From Collinsella sp. AF25-2LB (lineage in GTDB: Bacteria; Actinomycetota; Coriobacteriia; Coriobacteriales; Coriobacteriaceae), in NCBI RefSeq assembly GCF_003458415.1, contig NZ_QRUF01000008.1, positions 12,582-76,581 of the forward strand: a stretch of 64,000 bases of DNA, read 5' to 3'. The notes beneath the pieces are model-generated. The model was given only the letters and a program-made list of their open reading frames with translations, was not told where the DNA came from and ran no database searches. Of the stretch, positions 8,324-16,706 are shown piece after piece. The stretch's first letter is position 1, and the number at the start of each line of letters is the position of its first letter. A program made the translations under genes and the position numbers.

Positions 8324-9841
8324 CTAGTTGGTGCTCATTCGTTTTGCTGCGGACTCGACGTAGCTGGCCATTTCGTCGACGTCACAGACGTCTTCGAAGC
8401 GGACAGGTTTGGACTCGAGCTCGGCGAGCTGGGTCGGGGCGACCGTGTTGGTGGCCTGCTCGAGCACGCGCATAGCCTCAAAATCGTCCTCGGGAACGTT
8501 GAGGCCCAGGGCATCGCAGCAGGCGCGCGGGAACTTGTAGGGGCTGGCGGTCGAAAGCAGCACGCGGGCCTTGGCGCCCTCGGCGGGAGCGACCTTTTCA
8601 AAGACGTGATAGCCGCAAGCGGTGTGCGGGTCGATCACGTAGCCGTTGGCGTCCCAGCAACTCTTGATGGCAGCGCGGACCTCGTCCTCGCTGGCCCAGC
8701 CGCAGCCAAAGACGCTCTGAATCTTGGCCAGCAGCTCGGCGGGCACCTCGTAGCGACCAGTCTGTGCCAGCTGCTCCATAAGGCCGGCAACGAGCTCGCA
8801 GTCGCCGTCGGACAGGAAGTAGAGCATGCGCTCGAGGTTGGAGCTGATGAGGATGTCCATCGACGGCGAAATGGTCGTGAAGAACGGGCGGTTGCGGTCG
8901 TAGACGCCGGTGGTCAGGAAGTCGGCAAGCACGTTGTTCTTGTCGCTCGCGACGATGAGCTTGGCGACGGGCAGGCCCATGCGCTTGGCGTAGTAGCCGG
9001 CCAAGATATCGCCAAAGTTGCCGGTGGGCACACAGAACTCTACGGCGTCGCCAGCCTCGATAGCGCCGGCGCGCAGCAGCTGCGCATAGGCGGCAAAGTA
9101 GTAGACAACCTGCGGTACCAGACGGCCGACATTGATAGAGTTGGCGCTCGAAAGCACCGTGCCGGCGGCTTCCAGACGCTCGGCAAGCTCCTTATCGGCA
9201 AAGATGCGCTTGACGGCGCTCTGGGCGTCGTCAAAGTTGCCGCGGATGCCGCAGACGGCGACGTTGTCGCCCTCCTGCGTGGACATCTGCAGGTTCTGGA
9301 CGTGGCTGACCTTGCCCTCGGGATAAAAGACGGTGATGCCCGTGCCCGGAGCGTCGGCAAAACCGGCGAGTGCGGCCTTGCCCGTGTCGCCCGACGTGGC
9401 GGTGACGATCATGATGCGCTCAGCGCCGCCGTCCTTGGCGGAAGTGCGGGCCATGAGGCGGGGGAGCATCTGTAGGGCGACGTCCTTGAAGGCGCTTGTG
9501 GGGCCGCCAAAGAGCTCCATCACATAGGTCTGAGGGGCGTCAGCACCCGGCGCTGCGTCGAGTTTGACGAGCGGCGTAACCTCTTCACTCGCGAACGTGC
9601 CGCGGTATGCCTCGTCGACACACGCCGAAATTTCTTCGGCCGTGTAATCATTCAGTAACATTCCCAACACATCTTGAGCGATTTCAAAGTACGATTTATC
9701 TGCAAGCGAGCTGATATCGACCTGCTGGGTGCCAAGCTCGTCCGAGACAAACAAACCCCCGTCGGGAGCGATGCCGGTGCGGATTGCCACCTTACTTGAG
9801 CACGATAAAGTGCGTCCTCGTGTACTATGATAAGTTCCCAT
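8324..9841 (-). CDS. thrC: Threonine synthase
   Basis: A PLP enzyme of 505 aa converting O-phosphohomoserine to threonine. It is the long (type 1, yeast/E. coli-like) form. The PLP lysine is K119 in LFGGPTSAFKD, and the phosphate-cup motif TATSGDTGKAA follows. The N-terminus MGTYHSTRG from 9841 is typical and is preceded by GAGGAG; a further in-frame ATG 45 bases upstream is less likely. It diverges from lysC across a 104-base gap that should hold both promoters. No clear amino-acid riboswitch or leader peptide was seen there. Confidence 0.93.
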   Translation of the reverse strand: MGTYHSTRGRTLSCSSKVAIRTGIAPDGGLFVSDELGTQQVDISSLADKSYFEIAQDVLGMLLNDYTAEEISACVDEAYRGTFASEEVTPLVKLDAAPGADAPQTYVMELFGGPTSAFKDVALQMLPRLMARTSAKDGGAERIMIVTATSGDTGKAALAGFADAPGTGITVFYPEGKVSHVQNLQMSTQEGDNVAVCGIRGNFDDAQSAVKRIFADKELAERLEAAGTVLSSANSINVGRLVPQVVYYFAAYAQLLRAGAIEAGDAVEFCVPTGNFGDILAGYYAKRMGLPVAKLIVASDKNNVLADFLTTGVYDRNRPFFTTISPSMDILISSNLERMLYFLSDGDCELVAGLMEQLAQTGRYEVPAELLAKIQSVFGCGWASEDEVRAAIKSCWDANGYVIDPHTACGYHVFEKVAPAEGAKARVLLSTASPYKFPRACCDALGLNVPEDDFEAMRVLEQATNTVAPTQLAELESKPVRFEDVCDVDEMASYVESAAKRMSTN

Positions 9842-9945
9842 ATAACACTGCTCCTCGGATGCCTTGGTCCCAATCGGTGAAACCATGGTATCAGAGCGCG
9901 CAAAATAGGTTCGCAGAGGCTTTTTAGAAAGGTAACCTCCAGCCC

Positions 9946-11334
9946 ATGATTAAGATTGCCAAGTTTGGCGGCTCGTCGGTCGCCGACGCCGAACACTTTA
10001 AGAAGATCAAGGCCATCGTCGATGCCGACCCGGCTCGCCGTTTTGTGGTGGTTTCCGCCTGTGGTCGCCGCTTTAAGGGCGACACCAAGGTGACCGACCT
10101 GCTCTACCTGGTTAACGCGCACGTTAAGTACCACGTGTCGTGCGAGGAGCTGCTCGAGGACATCGGCCAGCGCTATTTTGATATCGCTGACGAGCTGGAG
10201 CTCACCTATCCCATCCGTGAGGAGTTCGCGGCTTTTGCCGAGCGCGCCCGCTCGGGCGGTTACTCCACCGAGGAGCTCGTGAGCCGCGGCGAGTACTTCA
10301 CCGCTCGCCTGATGGCGGAGTACCTGGGCCTGCCGTTCCTGGACGCCGCGACGGTTGTGGCGTTCCATCACGACGGTACGCTCAGCATGAATCGCACCTC
10401 CGAGCTGGTGCAGGAGTACGGTCAGCAGGGCGGCTTTGTTATGCCCGGTTTCTACGGCGCGACGCGTGAGGGCCAGATCAAGCTGCTCGACCGTGGCGGC
10501 GGCGATATTTCCGGCTCGATTCTGGCCAAGTGCCTGGGCGCCGACCTGTACGAGAACTGGACCGACGTCTCGGGCTTCTATTCTGCCGATCCGCGTATTG
10601 TTCCCGAGGCTCAGCCCATTGCGCGCGTTACCTACGAGGAGCTGCGCGAGCTTTCGTACATGGGTGCGAGCGTCCTGCACGAGGAGGCCGTGTTCCCCGT
10701 GCGCGAGGCCGGCATTCCGCTGGTCATCAAGAACACCAATGCGCCGCAGGACCCCGGCACCATCATTAGCGAGACGGCTGACGAGGGCGAGGCGGAGCCC
10801 ATCATTACCGGCGTGACCGGCAAGCGCGGTTTTGTTGCCATCAACGTCGCCCGCGACCGCACCAAGCCCCGTGTTGGCTTTATGCGCCGTGCGCTTTCGG
10901 TCTTCGAGCGCTATGACGTTTCCGTCGAGCATATGCCCACCGGCGTCGACCGCTTTGGCGCCGTGGTGCAGGAGCGGGATGTGCACGACTCGCTGTACTC
11001 GCTCGTGGGCGACATCCAGCAGGAGGTCGAGCCGCTCGAGATCGAGGTTGTCGAGGGCCTGGCGCTTATCGCGACCGTTGGCCGCAACCTGCGCGGTCGT
11101 GCCGGCATCTCTGGCCACCTGTTTGGCATGCTTGGCCAGGCCGGCGTGAGCGTGCGCATGATTTCGCAGAGCTGCGACGAGATCAACATCATTATCGGTG
11201 TCGAGGAGAAGGACTTCGACCTGGCGATTCGGACCATTTACCGTGCCTTCTCCGATGAGAACGGCATTGTGAAGGTCTCCGACCTGGAGGCTTCCGCGCC
11301 GGTCGATCCCGCTCTGGCTGCGCTCAAAAAGTAG
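9946..11334 (+). CDS. lysC: Aspartate kinase with C-terminal ACT domains
   Basis: A 462-aa aspartokinase making L-aspartyl-4-phosphate, the first step to lysine, threonine and methionine. The kinase domain covers about 1-290: KFGGSSVAD at the N-terminus, the aspartate-binding segment SRGEYFTARLM and the motif LDRGGGDISGSILA. Two ACT domains follow (about 300-455; VGRNLRGRAGISGHLF opens the last one), so feedback control by lysine and/or threonine is expected. It is monofunctional, with no homoserine dehydrogenase part. The ribosome site AAAGG is 13 bases from ATG 9946, rather far. It probably shares regulation with divergent thrC. Confidence 0.93.
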   Translation: MIKIAKFGGSSVADAEHFKKIKAIVDADPARRFVVVSACGRRFKGDTKVTDLLYLVNAHVKYHVSCEELLEDIGQRYFDIADELELTYPIREEFAAFAERARSGGYSTEELVSRGEYFTARLMAEYLGLPFLDAATVVAFHHDGTLSMNRTSELVQEYGQQGGFVMPGFYGATREGQIKLLDRGGGDISGSILAKCLGADLYENWTDVSGFYSADPRIVPEAQPIARVTYEELRELSYMGASVLHEEAVFPVREAGIPLVIKNTNAPQDPGTIISETADEGEAEPIITGVTGKRGFVAINVARDRTKPRVGFMRRALSVFERYDVSVEHMPTGVDRFGAVVQERDVHDSLYSLVGDIQQEVEPLEIEVVEGLALIATVGRNLRGRAGISGHLFGMLGQAGVSVRMISQSCDEINIIIGVEEKDFDLAIRTIYRAFSDENGIVKVSDLEASAPVDPALAALKK

Positions 11335-11406
11335 CGACTGCTCGGTAGATTTTTGGGTCATGTCTCATAAATCTTCGGCGGGGCGTTTCGTTTCGGTTTC
11401 GTTTCG

Positions 11407-11437
11407 ACGGGGCGGGTTTTATATCCGCCCCGTTCTT
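11407..11437 (+). terminator. Intrinsic terminator after lysC
   Basis: Stem ACGGGGCGG (11407-11415) with CCGCCCCGT (11425-11433), loop of nine bases, followed by TCTTGT. It would separate lysC from asd, which starts 71 bases further on. Confidence 0.6.
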
Positions 11438-11507
11438 GTATACACTGGCAACAATAATCGGCCTGCTCGGCGTGCGGGCAAAAGCCACAACCTTTAAAGG
11501 GGGAAGC

Positions 11508-12533
11508 ATGAAACAGTACACGGTTGCTATTTTGGGCGCGACGGGAGCCGTGGGCACCCAGATGCTCGAATGCCTCAACGAGCAGGAGTTTCCGGTCGGC
11601 AAGCTCAAGCTGTTGGCAAGTGCACGCTCCGCGGGCAAGACCGTTGAGTTCCGCGGCGAGCAGATTGTGATCGAAGAGGCTTGCCCCGAGGCCTTTGAGG
11701 GCTGCGACATTGTGCTTGGCGCCGCCGGTGACGACATCGCGAAGGAGCTGCTGCCCGAGGCCGTCAAGCGCGGCGCCGTCGTGGTCGACAACAGCCATGC
11801 CTTCCGCATGGATCCCGAGGTGCCGCTGGTCGTGCCCGAGATCAATGCCGACGATATCAAGTGGCATCGCGGCCTAATCGCCAACCCCAACTGCGCGACC
11901 ATCATTGGCCTGGTTCCCACGTGGCCGCTGCATCAGCTCGCCGGCGTGAAGCGTATGATCGTTTCGACGTATCAGGCGGCTTCGGGTGCCGGCGCTCCCG
12001 GCATGGCCGAGCTCGAGGCTCAGCTGGCCGCCCTGGGCCGTGGCGAGGAGATTCCCGAGCCGCGCGCGTTTGCCGCCCAGCTGGCGAGTAACCTGATTCC
12101 GCAGATCGGCGGTGTCAAGGAGGAAGGCTTTACCTCCGAGGAGATGAAGCTGCAAAACGAGGGCCGCAAGATCATGCACCTGCCCGAGCTGCGCGTGAAC
12201 TGCACCTGCGTGCGCGTGCCCGTGCTGCGTTCGCACTCCGAGAGCATTACGCTCGAGTTTGAGCGCGACATTACGGTTGACGAGGCCCGTGCTGCGCTGG
12301 CTGCTGCTCCCGGCGTCAAGCTGGTTGACGATATGGCTGCCGAGGATGCACACGACCGCTTCCCCATGCCGATGGATACGTCCGACCAGGATCTGATTTG
12401 GGTCGGCCGCGTGCGTCGCGACATCTCGAACCCCGAGGCCGCGCGCGGTATCACCTTCTGGTGCTGCGGCGACCAAATCCGTAAGGGCGCGGCAACCAAC
12501 GCCGTCCAGATCGCTAAGCTGCTCTGCGAGTAG
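11508..12533 (+). CDS. asd: Aspartate-semialdehyde dehydrogenase
   Basis: A 341-aa NADPH-dependent dehydrogenase reducing aspartyl-phosphate to aspartate semialdehyde, the branch point to lysine/diaminopimelate and threonine. Visible are the nucleotide-binding loop GATGAVGTQM (residues 10-19), the catalytic C129 in ANPNCATI and the substrate motif SGAGAPGMAEL. The start has AAAGGGGGAAGC directly before it. It follows lysC in the usual pathway order. Together with thrC and thrB this makes a four-gene cluster that lacks homoserine dehydrogenase. Confidence 0.93.
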   Translation: MKQYTVAILGATGAVGTQMLECLNEQEFPVGKLKLLASARSAGKTVEFRGEQIVIEEACPEAFEGCDIVLGAAGDDIAKELLPEAVKRGAVVVDNSHAFRMDPEVPLVVPEINADDIKWHRGLIANPNCATIIGLVPTWPLHQLAGVKRMIVSTYQAASGAGAPGMAELEAQLAALGRGEEIPEPRAFAAQLASNLIPQIGGVKEEGFTSEEMKLQNEGRKIMHLPELRVNCTCVRVPVLRSHSESITLEFERDITVDEARAALAAAPGVKLVDDMAAEDAHDRFPMPMDTSDQDLIWVGRVRRDISNPEAARGITFWCCGDQIRKGAATNAVQIAKLLCE

Positions 12534-12551
12534 TGTGACCTGTCCGGCGGT

Positions 12552-12669
12552 GGCCGGGCTTGGTTTTCAGAACGTCCTCGACCATGTGTGGCGCCTTGTC
12601 CTGCTCCTTCGGAGCCGCGGACAAGGCGCCACACTGGTCTGCGGAGTGTTCTGAAAACTAAGCCCGGCC
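12552..12669. repeat. Giant 118-bp inverted repeat sharing its apex with 7059-7245
   Basis: Outer arms 12552-12573 and 12648-12669 pair at 21 of 22 bases; inner arms 12586-12601 and 12619-12634 pair perfectly over 16. The apex GCTCC-TTC-GGAGC closes it. The apex and inner stem match the inverse complement of the 7.1-kb repeat almost base for base, including a swapped C-G to G-C pair. It begins 19 bases after the asd stop. Confidence 0.9.
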
Positions 12670-12776
12670 CCCGCCTGCGGTGACGCTGCTGCGAGCGGCC
12701 TGCGATGGGGCTGTTGTTGGTTGAGGCCGCTGGGCTGATGTGGGGGCGCGTGGCTGTTGCGAGCCCTGGTCCCGGC

Positions 12777-12805
12777 GGCGGCCTCGGCGCTTTGCGCCTG
12801 CCGCC
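12777..12805 (+). terminator. GC-rich hairpin upstream of ogt
   Basis: Stem GGCGGC..GGCGC with GCGCC..GCCGCC and a TTT loop, followed by TTTGG. It lies in the 350-base gap between asd and ogt, which otherwise holds only the giant repeat. Confidence 0.45.
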
Positions 12806-12883
12806 TTTGGGGACTGTGGGGTCGATTGGGGTTGTCTGCACAATTCGCGGTATTATGTTGCGGAGTTTTGAAAGGAGCCGCTG

Positions 12884-13462
12884 GTGGTCACGACGACGTT
12901 TGCTTCGCCTTTGGGCGAAATCCTGCTTGCCGCTGATGGCCGCGGTTTGACGGGGCTTTGGTTTGAGGGGCAGGAGCACTTTGGCTCCACGCTTCTCAAA
13001 GAAGATCCCGAACATGTTGAAGGCGCCGATGCGGTTTCTGGTGCTGGCGGCATGTCTTCGGTGAATCCGACAAACGGTGCTGCCTCGTCGGTACTTGAGC
13101 GTTCTTGGGCTTGGCTGAATGCTTATTTTGCGGGGCAGGAGCCTCGGTTTACGCCGCCGTTGCATATGATTGGTACGGCGTTTCAGCGCGAGGTTTGGTT
13201 TGAGCTGCTTTCTATCCCGCGTGGCGAGGTCGCTACGTATGGTGAGATCGCCCAGCGTGTTACGGCTCGACATCGTGTACCGGGAAACGAAGCACCCGTT
13301 GCGTCTCCCCGTGCCGTGGGGGCCGCGGTCGCGCGCAATCCCATTTCGATTATTGTGCCGTGCCATCGCGTGGTTGCCGCCGATGGTTCGCTTAACGGGT
13401 ATGCCGGCGGGCTTGACCGCAAGGAGTGGCTGCTTCGGCTTGAGGGCGCGTACGAGGACTAA
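12884..13462 (+). CDS. ogt: Methylated-DNA-protein-cysteine S-methyltransferase
   Basis: A 192-aa suicide DNA repair protein that takes methyl groups from O6-methylguanine. The acceptor is C160 in IIVPCHRVV, with the helix-turn-helix region FQREVWFELLSIPRGEVATYGEI in pieces over residues 100-122 and the closing AGGLDRKEWLL. The N-terminal domain is short but carries a Gly/Ser-rich insert at about 45-68 not usual for Ogt. The start is GTG 12884 with AAAGGAG at 12871-12877. No Ada regulatory domain is present. Confidence 0.9.
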   Translation: MVTTTFASPLGEILLAADGRGLTGLWFEGQEHFGSTLLKEDPEHVEGADAVSGAGGMSSVNPTNGAASSVLERSWAWLNAYFAGQEPRFTPPLHMIGTAFQREVWFELLSIPRGEVATYGEIAQRVTARHRVPGNEAPVASPRAVGAAVARNPISIIVPCHRVVAADGSLNGYAGGLDRKEWLLRLEGAYED

Positions 13463-13501
13463 CGTTCGAGCACTTTGCATAGCCAAGATGCCGTGAAAGA
13501 A

Positions 13502-13641
13502 CGGGACATGCTTTCCGAATGGAGGCTCAGACGGAAACTACGTCCCGGAATTCCGTTTTAAAGCGGGATGCGCTTTCCGAATGGCGTTCCAAGCGGAAAC
13601 CGTGTCCCGGAATACAGCCTCAGAGTGGGACGCCGTTTCCG
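13502..13641. repeat. 62-bp tandem repeat array, 2.3 units, each with an internal hairpin
   Basis: Units begin at 13502, 13564 and 13626, exactly 62 bp apart; the third is cut after about 16 bp. Each full unit opens with CGGGAYRYGCTTTCCG-like sequence and contains its imperfect inverse (CGGAAACNNNGTCCCG) 30 bp later. It lies between the convergent ogt and CLC genes and fills most of that 206-base gap. Confidence 0.8.
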
Positions 13642-13668
13642 GCTGAGACCACCTGCCTGGACATCGAT

Positions 13669-14919
13669 CTACGCCCGCTCCTGCAGGGCGTAGATGGACT
13701 TATCCATGTTGAACAGGTAAGCCACAACGCAGACAATAATGAACATCGGCAAGTTACCAAAGCCGAAGACTTCGCAGCCAATAAGGATGGGTGCGAGCAG
13801 CGTATTGGTGGCGCTGCCAAAGACGGCTGCGTAGCCCAGTGAGGCGCAGAGCTCGACGGGCATGCCGAGAATCCCGGCGAGTACGACACCCAGGCTGGCT
13901 CCGATGGAGAACAACGGCGTCACCTCGCCACCCTGATATCCTGCGGCAAGCGTGGTAATGGTGAGTGCGAATTTGAGTGCCCAGTCCCAAGGTATGATGG
14001 CGACCTTGCCGTCACCGTCGAGCGCCGCGGATATCAGATTGGTGCCAAGCCCGCAGTATCGACCCTGCCATAGTGCGAACAGAATCGCCGATAACGCGAT
14101 GCCCATAACGGCGATGCGTGCATAGGGGTTGGGGAACAGCCGCGCCGCAAGTGTTTTGGCATGTGCAAGGCACCAGGCAAAGGCGCCGCCCACCATACCA
14201 AACGCGATGCCCAACAGTGCCAGCCGTCCAAGACCGGGGAGGTCGAGCGCATACGAGGCGGTAACGGCGACCTCGAACTTCTCGAGCCCCAGGGCGCCGG
14301 AGGTCATGCTTGCGGCAAGTGAAGCCGTAAGCGCGGGGAGCAACGCGCGGTATTCCATGCGTCCGGCGACCAGCACTTCGATAGCAAAGACCGTAGCAGC
14401 GAGCGGCGTTCGAAAGAGTCCGGCAAAGCCAGCGGCCATACCAATGAGCAAAAACGTGTTGCCGGGGTTTCGGAAAGGTAGACGCCTGCCGATCCAGTGC
14501 GAGACGGTTGCACCAATCTGCACGGCCACGCCCTCGCGCCCCGCACTGCCGCCAAAGAGGTGCGTCCCCCACGTGCTCAACATAATGAGCGGCACCAAAC
14601 GCGGGGAGATGGCATCCTCGCGTCCGTGACCTACGTCAAATACCAGGCTCATGCCCCGATCGGTGCCTTTACCCCAGGTGCGGTAGGCAAATACGATGGC
14701 CAAGCCCATGAGGGCGAGGAAGGGAAGGAGCAGTGCGATGTGTTCGTCGCGGAAGGCGCCGATTGCCAGAAGCACGCGTCCAAAGAGTGCGCAGATGGCG
14801 CCAACGATGATGCCGATAGGGATTCCGACGGCACCCATAAGCACGAGGCCGCTATAGGTGTTGAGCAAGCGTTTGATTCTGCTCGATGCGTTGCTTTCCG
14901 ACATTTTGCTTTCCGACAC
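13669..14919 (-). CDS. CLC-family anion channel/antiporter, possibly fluoride type
   Basis: A polytopic membrane protein of 416 aa in the CLC family. The gating/transport glutamate is E129 in GGSAGREG, followed by VAVQIGA. The classical GSGIP selectivity loop is not found at its usual place, and a late motif GLGTNLIS is present. These departures resemble the CLC-F fluoride/proton antiporters, but this is from memory of the family and unproven. About ten hydrophobic segments run from residue 25 to 405. The GTG start at 14917-14919 is followed by a duplicated 12-base block, so ATG 14904 is an alternative start. A leader attenuator precedes it. Confidence 0.85.
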   Translation of the reverse strand: MSESKMSESNASSRIKRLLNTYSGLVLMGAVGIPIGIIVGAICALFGRVLLAIGAFRDEHIALLLPFLALMGLAIVFAYRTWGKGTDRGMSLVFDVGHGREDAISPRLVPLIMLSTWGTHLFGGSAGREGVAVQIGATVSHWIGRRLPFRNPGNTFLLIGMAAGFAGLFRTPLAATVFAIEVLVAGRMEYRALLPALTASLAASMTSGALGLEKFEVAVTASYALDLPGLGRLALLGIAFGMVGGAFAWCLAHAKTLAARLFPNPYARIAVMGIALSAILFALWQGRYCGLGTNLISAALDGDGKVAIIPWDWALKFALTITTLAAGYQGGEVTPLFSIGASLGVVLAGILGMPVELCASLGYAAVFGSATNTLLAPILIGCEVFGFGNLPMFIIVCVVAYLFNMDKSIYALQERA

Positions 14920-14931
14920 TTGCTCTCTTGA

Positions 14932-14976
14932 TAGAAAAAGAGCTGGAGTTGCGCATCGTTGAGAGGCTTTCCAGCT
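14932..14976 (-). promoter_or_regulatory. Leader attenuator of the CLC gene
   Basis: On the minus strand a stem AGCTGGA/TCCAGCT (14970-14976 with 14941-14947) is followed by CTTTTTCT. This is a complete intrinsic terminator located between the likely promoter (TTGACG at 15011-15016, TATAAG at 14990-14995, a short 15-bp spacer) and the start codon. The 22-base loop could hold an alternative pairing partner. It does not match the fluoride riboswitch consensus. Confidence 0.5.
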
Positions 14977-15089
14977 TTAGCAAAACAAACTTATAAGATG
15001 CGACGGGCCGCGTCAAGATAATTGCTTGACAGCCTAGGAGGCGGCTGGTTGGCTGGCTTAAAACCTAGCGCGTGAAATGACGCTCCACG

Positions 15090-15728
15090 CTATTCAGCGC
15101 GCTTGATAGGATGACGAACCACGGTCTTAAGTTTCTCCGGCGCACACTTGCGTGGATCGGAGAGATAGATTTCGTGATGTAAACGGGTATCTGAGAAGTC
15201 GGGGACATAGCCCTGCTCGGTCGCATATTCATGCATGGCGTCTACGGTTGCCGGCTCGCTGTCGTAGGGTCCGGTATGCATGCATTGAACGCAGAGACCC
15301 TCGTCAACTTTAAGCAGCTCGACGGCAGAAAAGTCCAGTTTCTTTTTGGCCGTGGCTTCCGCGACCGCCCAGTCAAAGTCATCCTGAGTGACGAAATCGG
15401 GCAGGCGGATGCACGAGATAAAGTTGAAATCGTCCTTGCGTACATAATCGATGTCGCCGCTCGGGGAGTCTTGCCACCAGAAGCCCTCGAGCGGCGGTAC
15501 CACAAAGTCGAAATAGCCCTCGATACTCCTTGAGCCTTTCTTTGACATCTTGACGGTATAGGCGATGCCGTAAAGCAGCGGCAGGGCATTTTGATACTCG
15601 CCACCTTCGGTATTTGGGTCGCCCTTTCCGCGAACGGCAACGTAGCTCATAGGCGGGACAGTTATGATACTCGGCTTGCTTGCAGGTCTGTAGAGCTCCT
15701 TGCATTCCTTCTTAAAGTCGAACGCCAT
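15090..15728 (-). CDS. GyrI-like small-molecule-binding protein
   Basis: This 212-aa soluble protein matches the GyrI-like (SbmC/AraC effector-binding) fold, without a DNA-binding domain. Recognisable parts are the first repeat with MSYVAVRGKGDPNTEG (about 27-42), the segment EGYFDFVVPPLEGFWW, and the C-terminal repeat with VQCMHTGPYDSEPATVDAM and a conserved HHEIYLSDPRK. Family members bind hydrophobic drugs or protect gyrase; some may hydrolyse small toxins. Its promoter region carries a LexA-type box, which parallels SOS control of sbmC in E. coli. The exact ligand is unknown. Confidence 0.8.
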   Translation of the reverse strand: MAFDFKKECKELYRPASKPSIITVPPMSYVAVRGKGDPNTEGGEYQNALPLLYGIAYTVKMSKKGSRSIEGYFDFVVPPLEGFWWQDSPSGDIDYVRKDDFNFISCIRLPDFVTQDDFDWAVAEATAKKKLDFSAVELLKVDEGLCVQCMHTGPYDSEPATVDAMHEYATEQGYVPDFSDTRLHHEIYLSDPRKCAPEKLKTVVRHPIKRAE

Positions 15729-15784
15729 GTTGGCCGCCTTTCTGCGTATTGGCCTGCTTAGATAGCGGAATCATATCATAGAAA

Positions 15785-15798
15785 CGAACAGTTGTTCG
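15785..15798 (-). promoter_or_regulatory. LexA (SOS) box upstream of the GyrI-like gene
   Basis: CGAACAGTTGTTCG fits the Gram-positive/actinobacterial SOS box CGAAC-N4-GTTCG, with six-base arms that are perfectly inverted. On the minus strand a TATGAT -10 box lies just downstream, and the gene starts 57 bases away, so the site sits where a repressor would block RNA polymerase. Confidence 0.6.
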
Positions 15799-15909
15799 AA
15801 TGATTTGGCTGACAGATTGAGATGCGTGCGTTGTGTTTGGCGGTCGGCCTGACCCCATCGATGATTTCTCTGCCTCCCCGGCGCCTCATCTATAGCTGCC
15901 GTTTCCCCA

Positions 15910-15949
15910 TATAGAACCTGCCAAAATAAACCCGTCCCTTTTTAGTCGG
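15910..15949 (-). repeat. GGGACAGG-type 40-bp repeat, copy in reverse orientation
   Basis: The reverse complement matches the element at 19473, 25214, 27427 and 41065 with a few changes (GGGACGGG core, CCGACT left arm). Similarity continues beyond the core into a GGGRAAACG tail. It lies in the gap before the ABC ATPase gene. Confidence 0.85.
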
Positions 15950-15999
15950 TGCGAAATGGGTAATACTAAAGAGTTATCCGACCAGATGGGAACCGATCG

Positions 16000-16701
16000 A
16001 TGGCTTATATCGAATTCAAAGACGTCATCAAGGCATACGGCGAGGGCGACGCCCGCATTCACGCACTCGACGGCGCGAGCTTTACGGTCGAGCGCGGCGA
16101 GCTCGCCATCATTCTGGGTGCTTCGGGTGCCGGCAAGACCACGGCGCTCAACATTCTGGGCGGCATGGATACGGCGACCTCCGGCACCGTGACGGTGGAC
16201 GGGCGCGACGTGAGCTCCGCCAACGAGGCTCAGCTCGTGGAATACCGCCGCGCCGATGTCGGCTTTGTCTTCCAGTTCTACAATCTGGTCCCCAACCTGA
16301 CGGCGCTCGAAAATGTTGAGCTTGCGGCGCAAATCTGCCCCGATTCGCTCGATGCCGAGCAAACGCTTTGCCAGGTTGGCTTGGGTGAGCGCCTCGCCAA
16401 CTTCCCCGCGCAGCTTTCGGGCGGCGAGCAGCAGCGCGTGTCCATTGCCCGCGCGCTGGCAAAGAACCCCAAGCTGCTTTTGTGCGACGAGCCCACGGGC
16501 GCACTTGACTATAAAACCGGCAAGCAGATCTTGCAGCTGCTGCAGGACACTTGCCGCAAGCAGGGCATTACGGTCATCATCATCACCCACAACTCCGCGC
16601 TGGCGCCCATGGCCGATCGTCTGATCCGCTTTAGGAGCGGCCGCGTGGAGAGCGAGACGGTCCAGCAAAATCCCGTGCCTATCGAGACGATCGAGTGGTA
16701 G
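16000..16701 (+). CDS. ABC transporter ATP-binding protein, MacB/LolD type
   Basis: A 233-aa ATPase for the large FtsX-type permease that begins five bases after it. Walker A is GASGAGKTT, the signature is [15 protein letters not shown], Walker B is [12 protein letters not shown] and the H-loop is IIITHN. The DEPTGALD form and the Q-loop region [12 protein letters not shown] are typical of the MacB/LolD/FtsE branch, which performs mechanotransmission or export of lipoproteins or peptides rather than sugar or ion uptake. The ribosome site is weak (GATGGGAA). No substrate can be named. Confidence 0.9.
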   Translation: MAYIEFKDVIKAYGEGDARIHALDGASFTVERGELAIILGASGAGKTTALNILGGMDTATSGTVTVDGRDVSSANEAQLVEYRRADVGFVFQFYNLVPNLTALENVELAAQICPDSLDAEQTLCQVGLGERLANFPAQLSGGEQQRVSIARALAKNPKLLLCDEPTGALDYKTGKQILQLLQDTCRKQGITVIIITHNSALAPMADRLIRFRSGRVESETVQQNPVPIETIEW

Positions 16702-16706
16702 CGCCC

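Noticed and set aside
9652..11361. A 569-codon minus-strand frame opposite lysC
   Set aside because: Antisense shadow of an unmistakable aspartate kinase; it also overlaps the thrC coding sequence.
13502..13641. CRISPR-like array
   Set aside because: The 62-bp period has no constant repeat/variable spacer split, only 2.3 units, and no cas genes are near.
14920..15016. Fluoride (crcB) riboswitch before the CLC gene
   Set aside because: The leader contains a terminator but not the conserved crcB helices or pseudoknot sequence.
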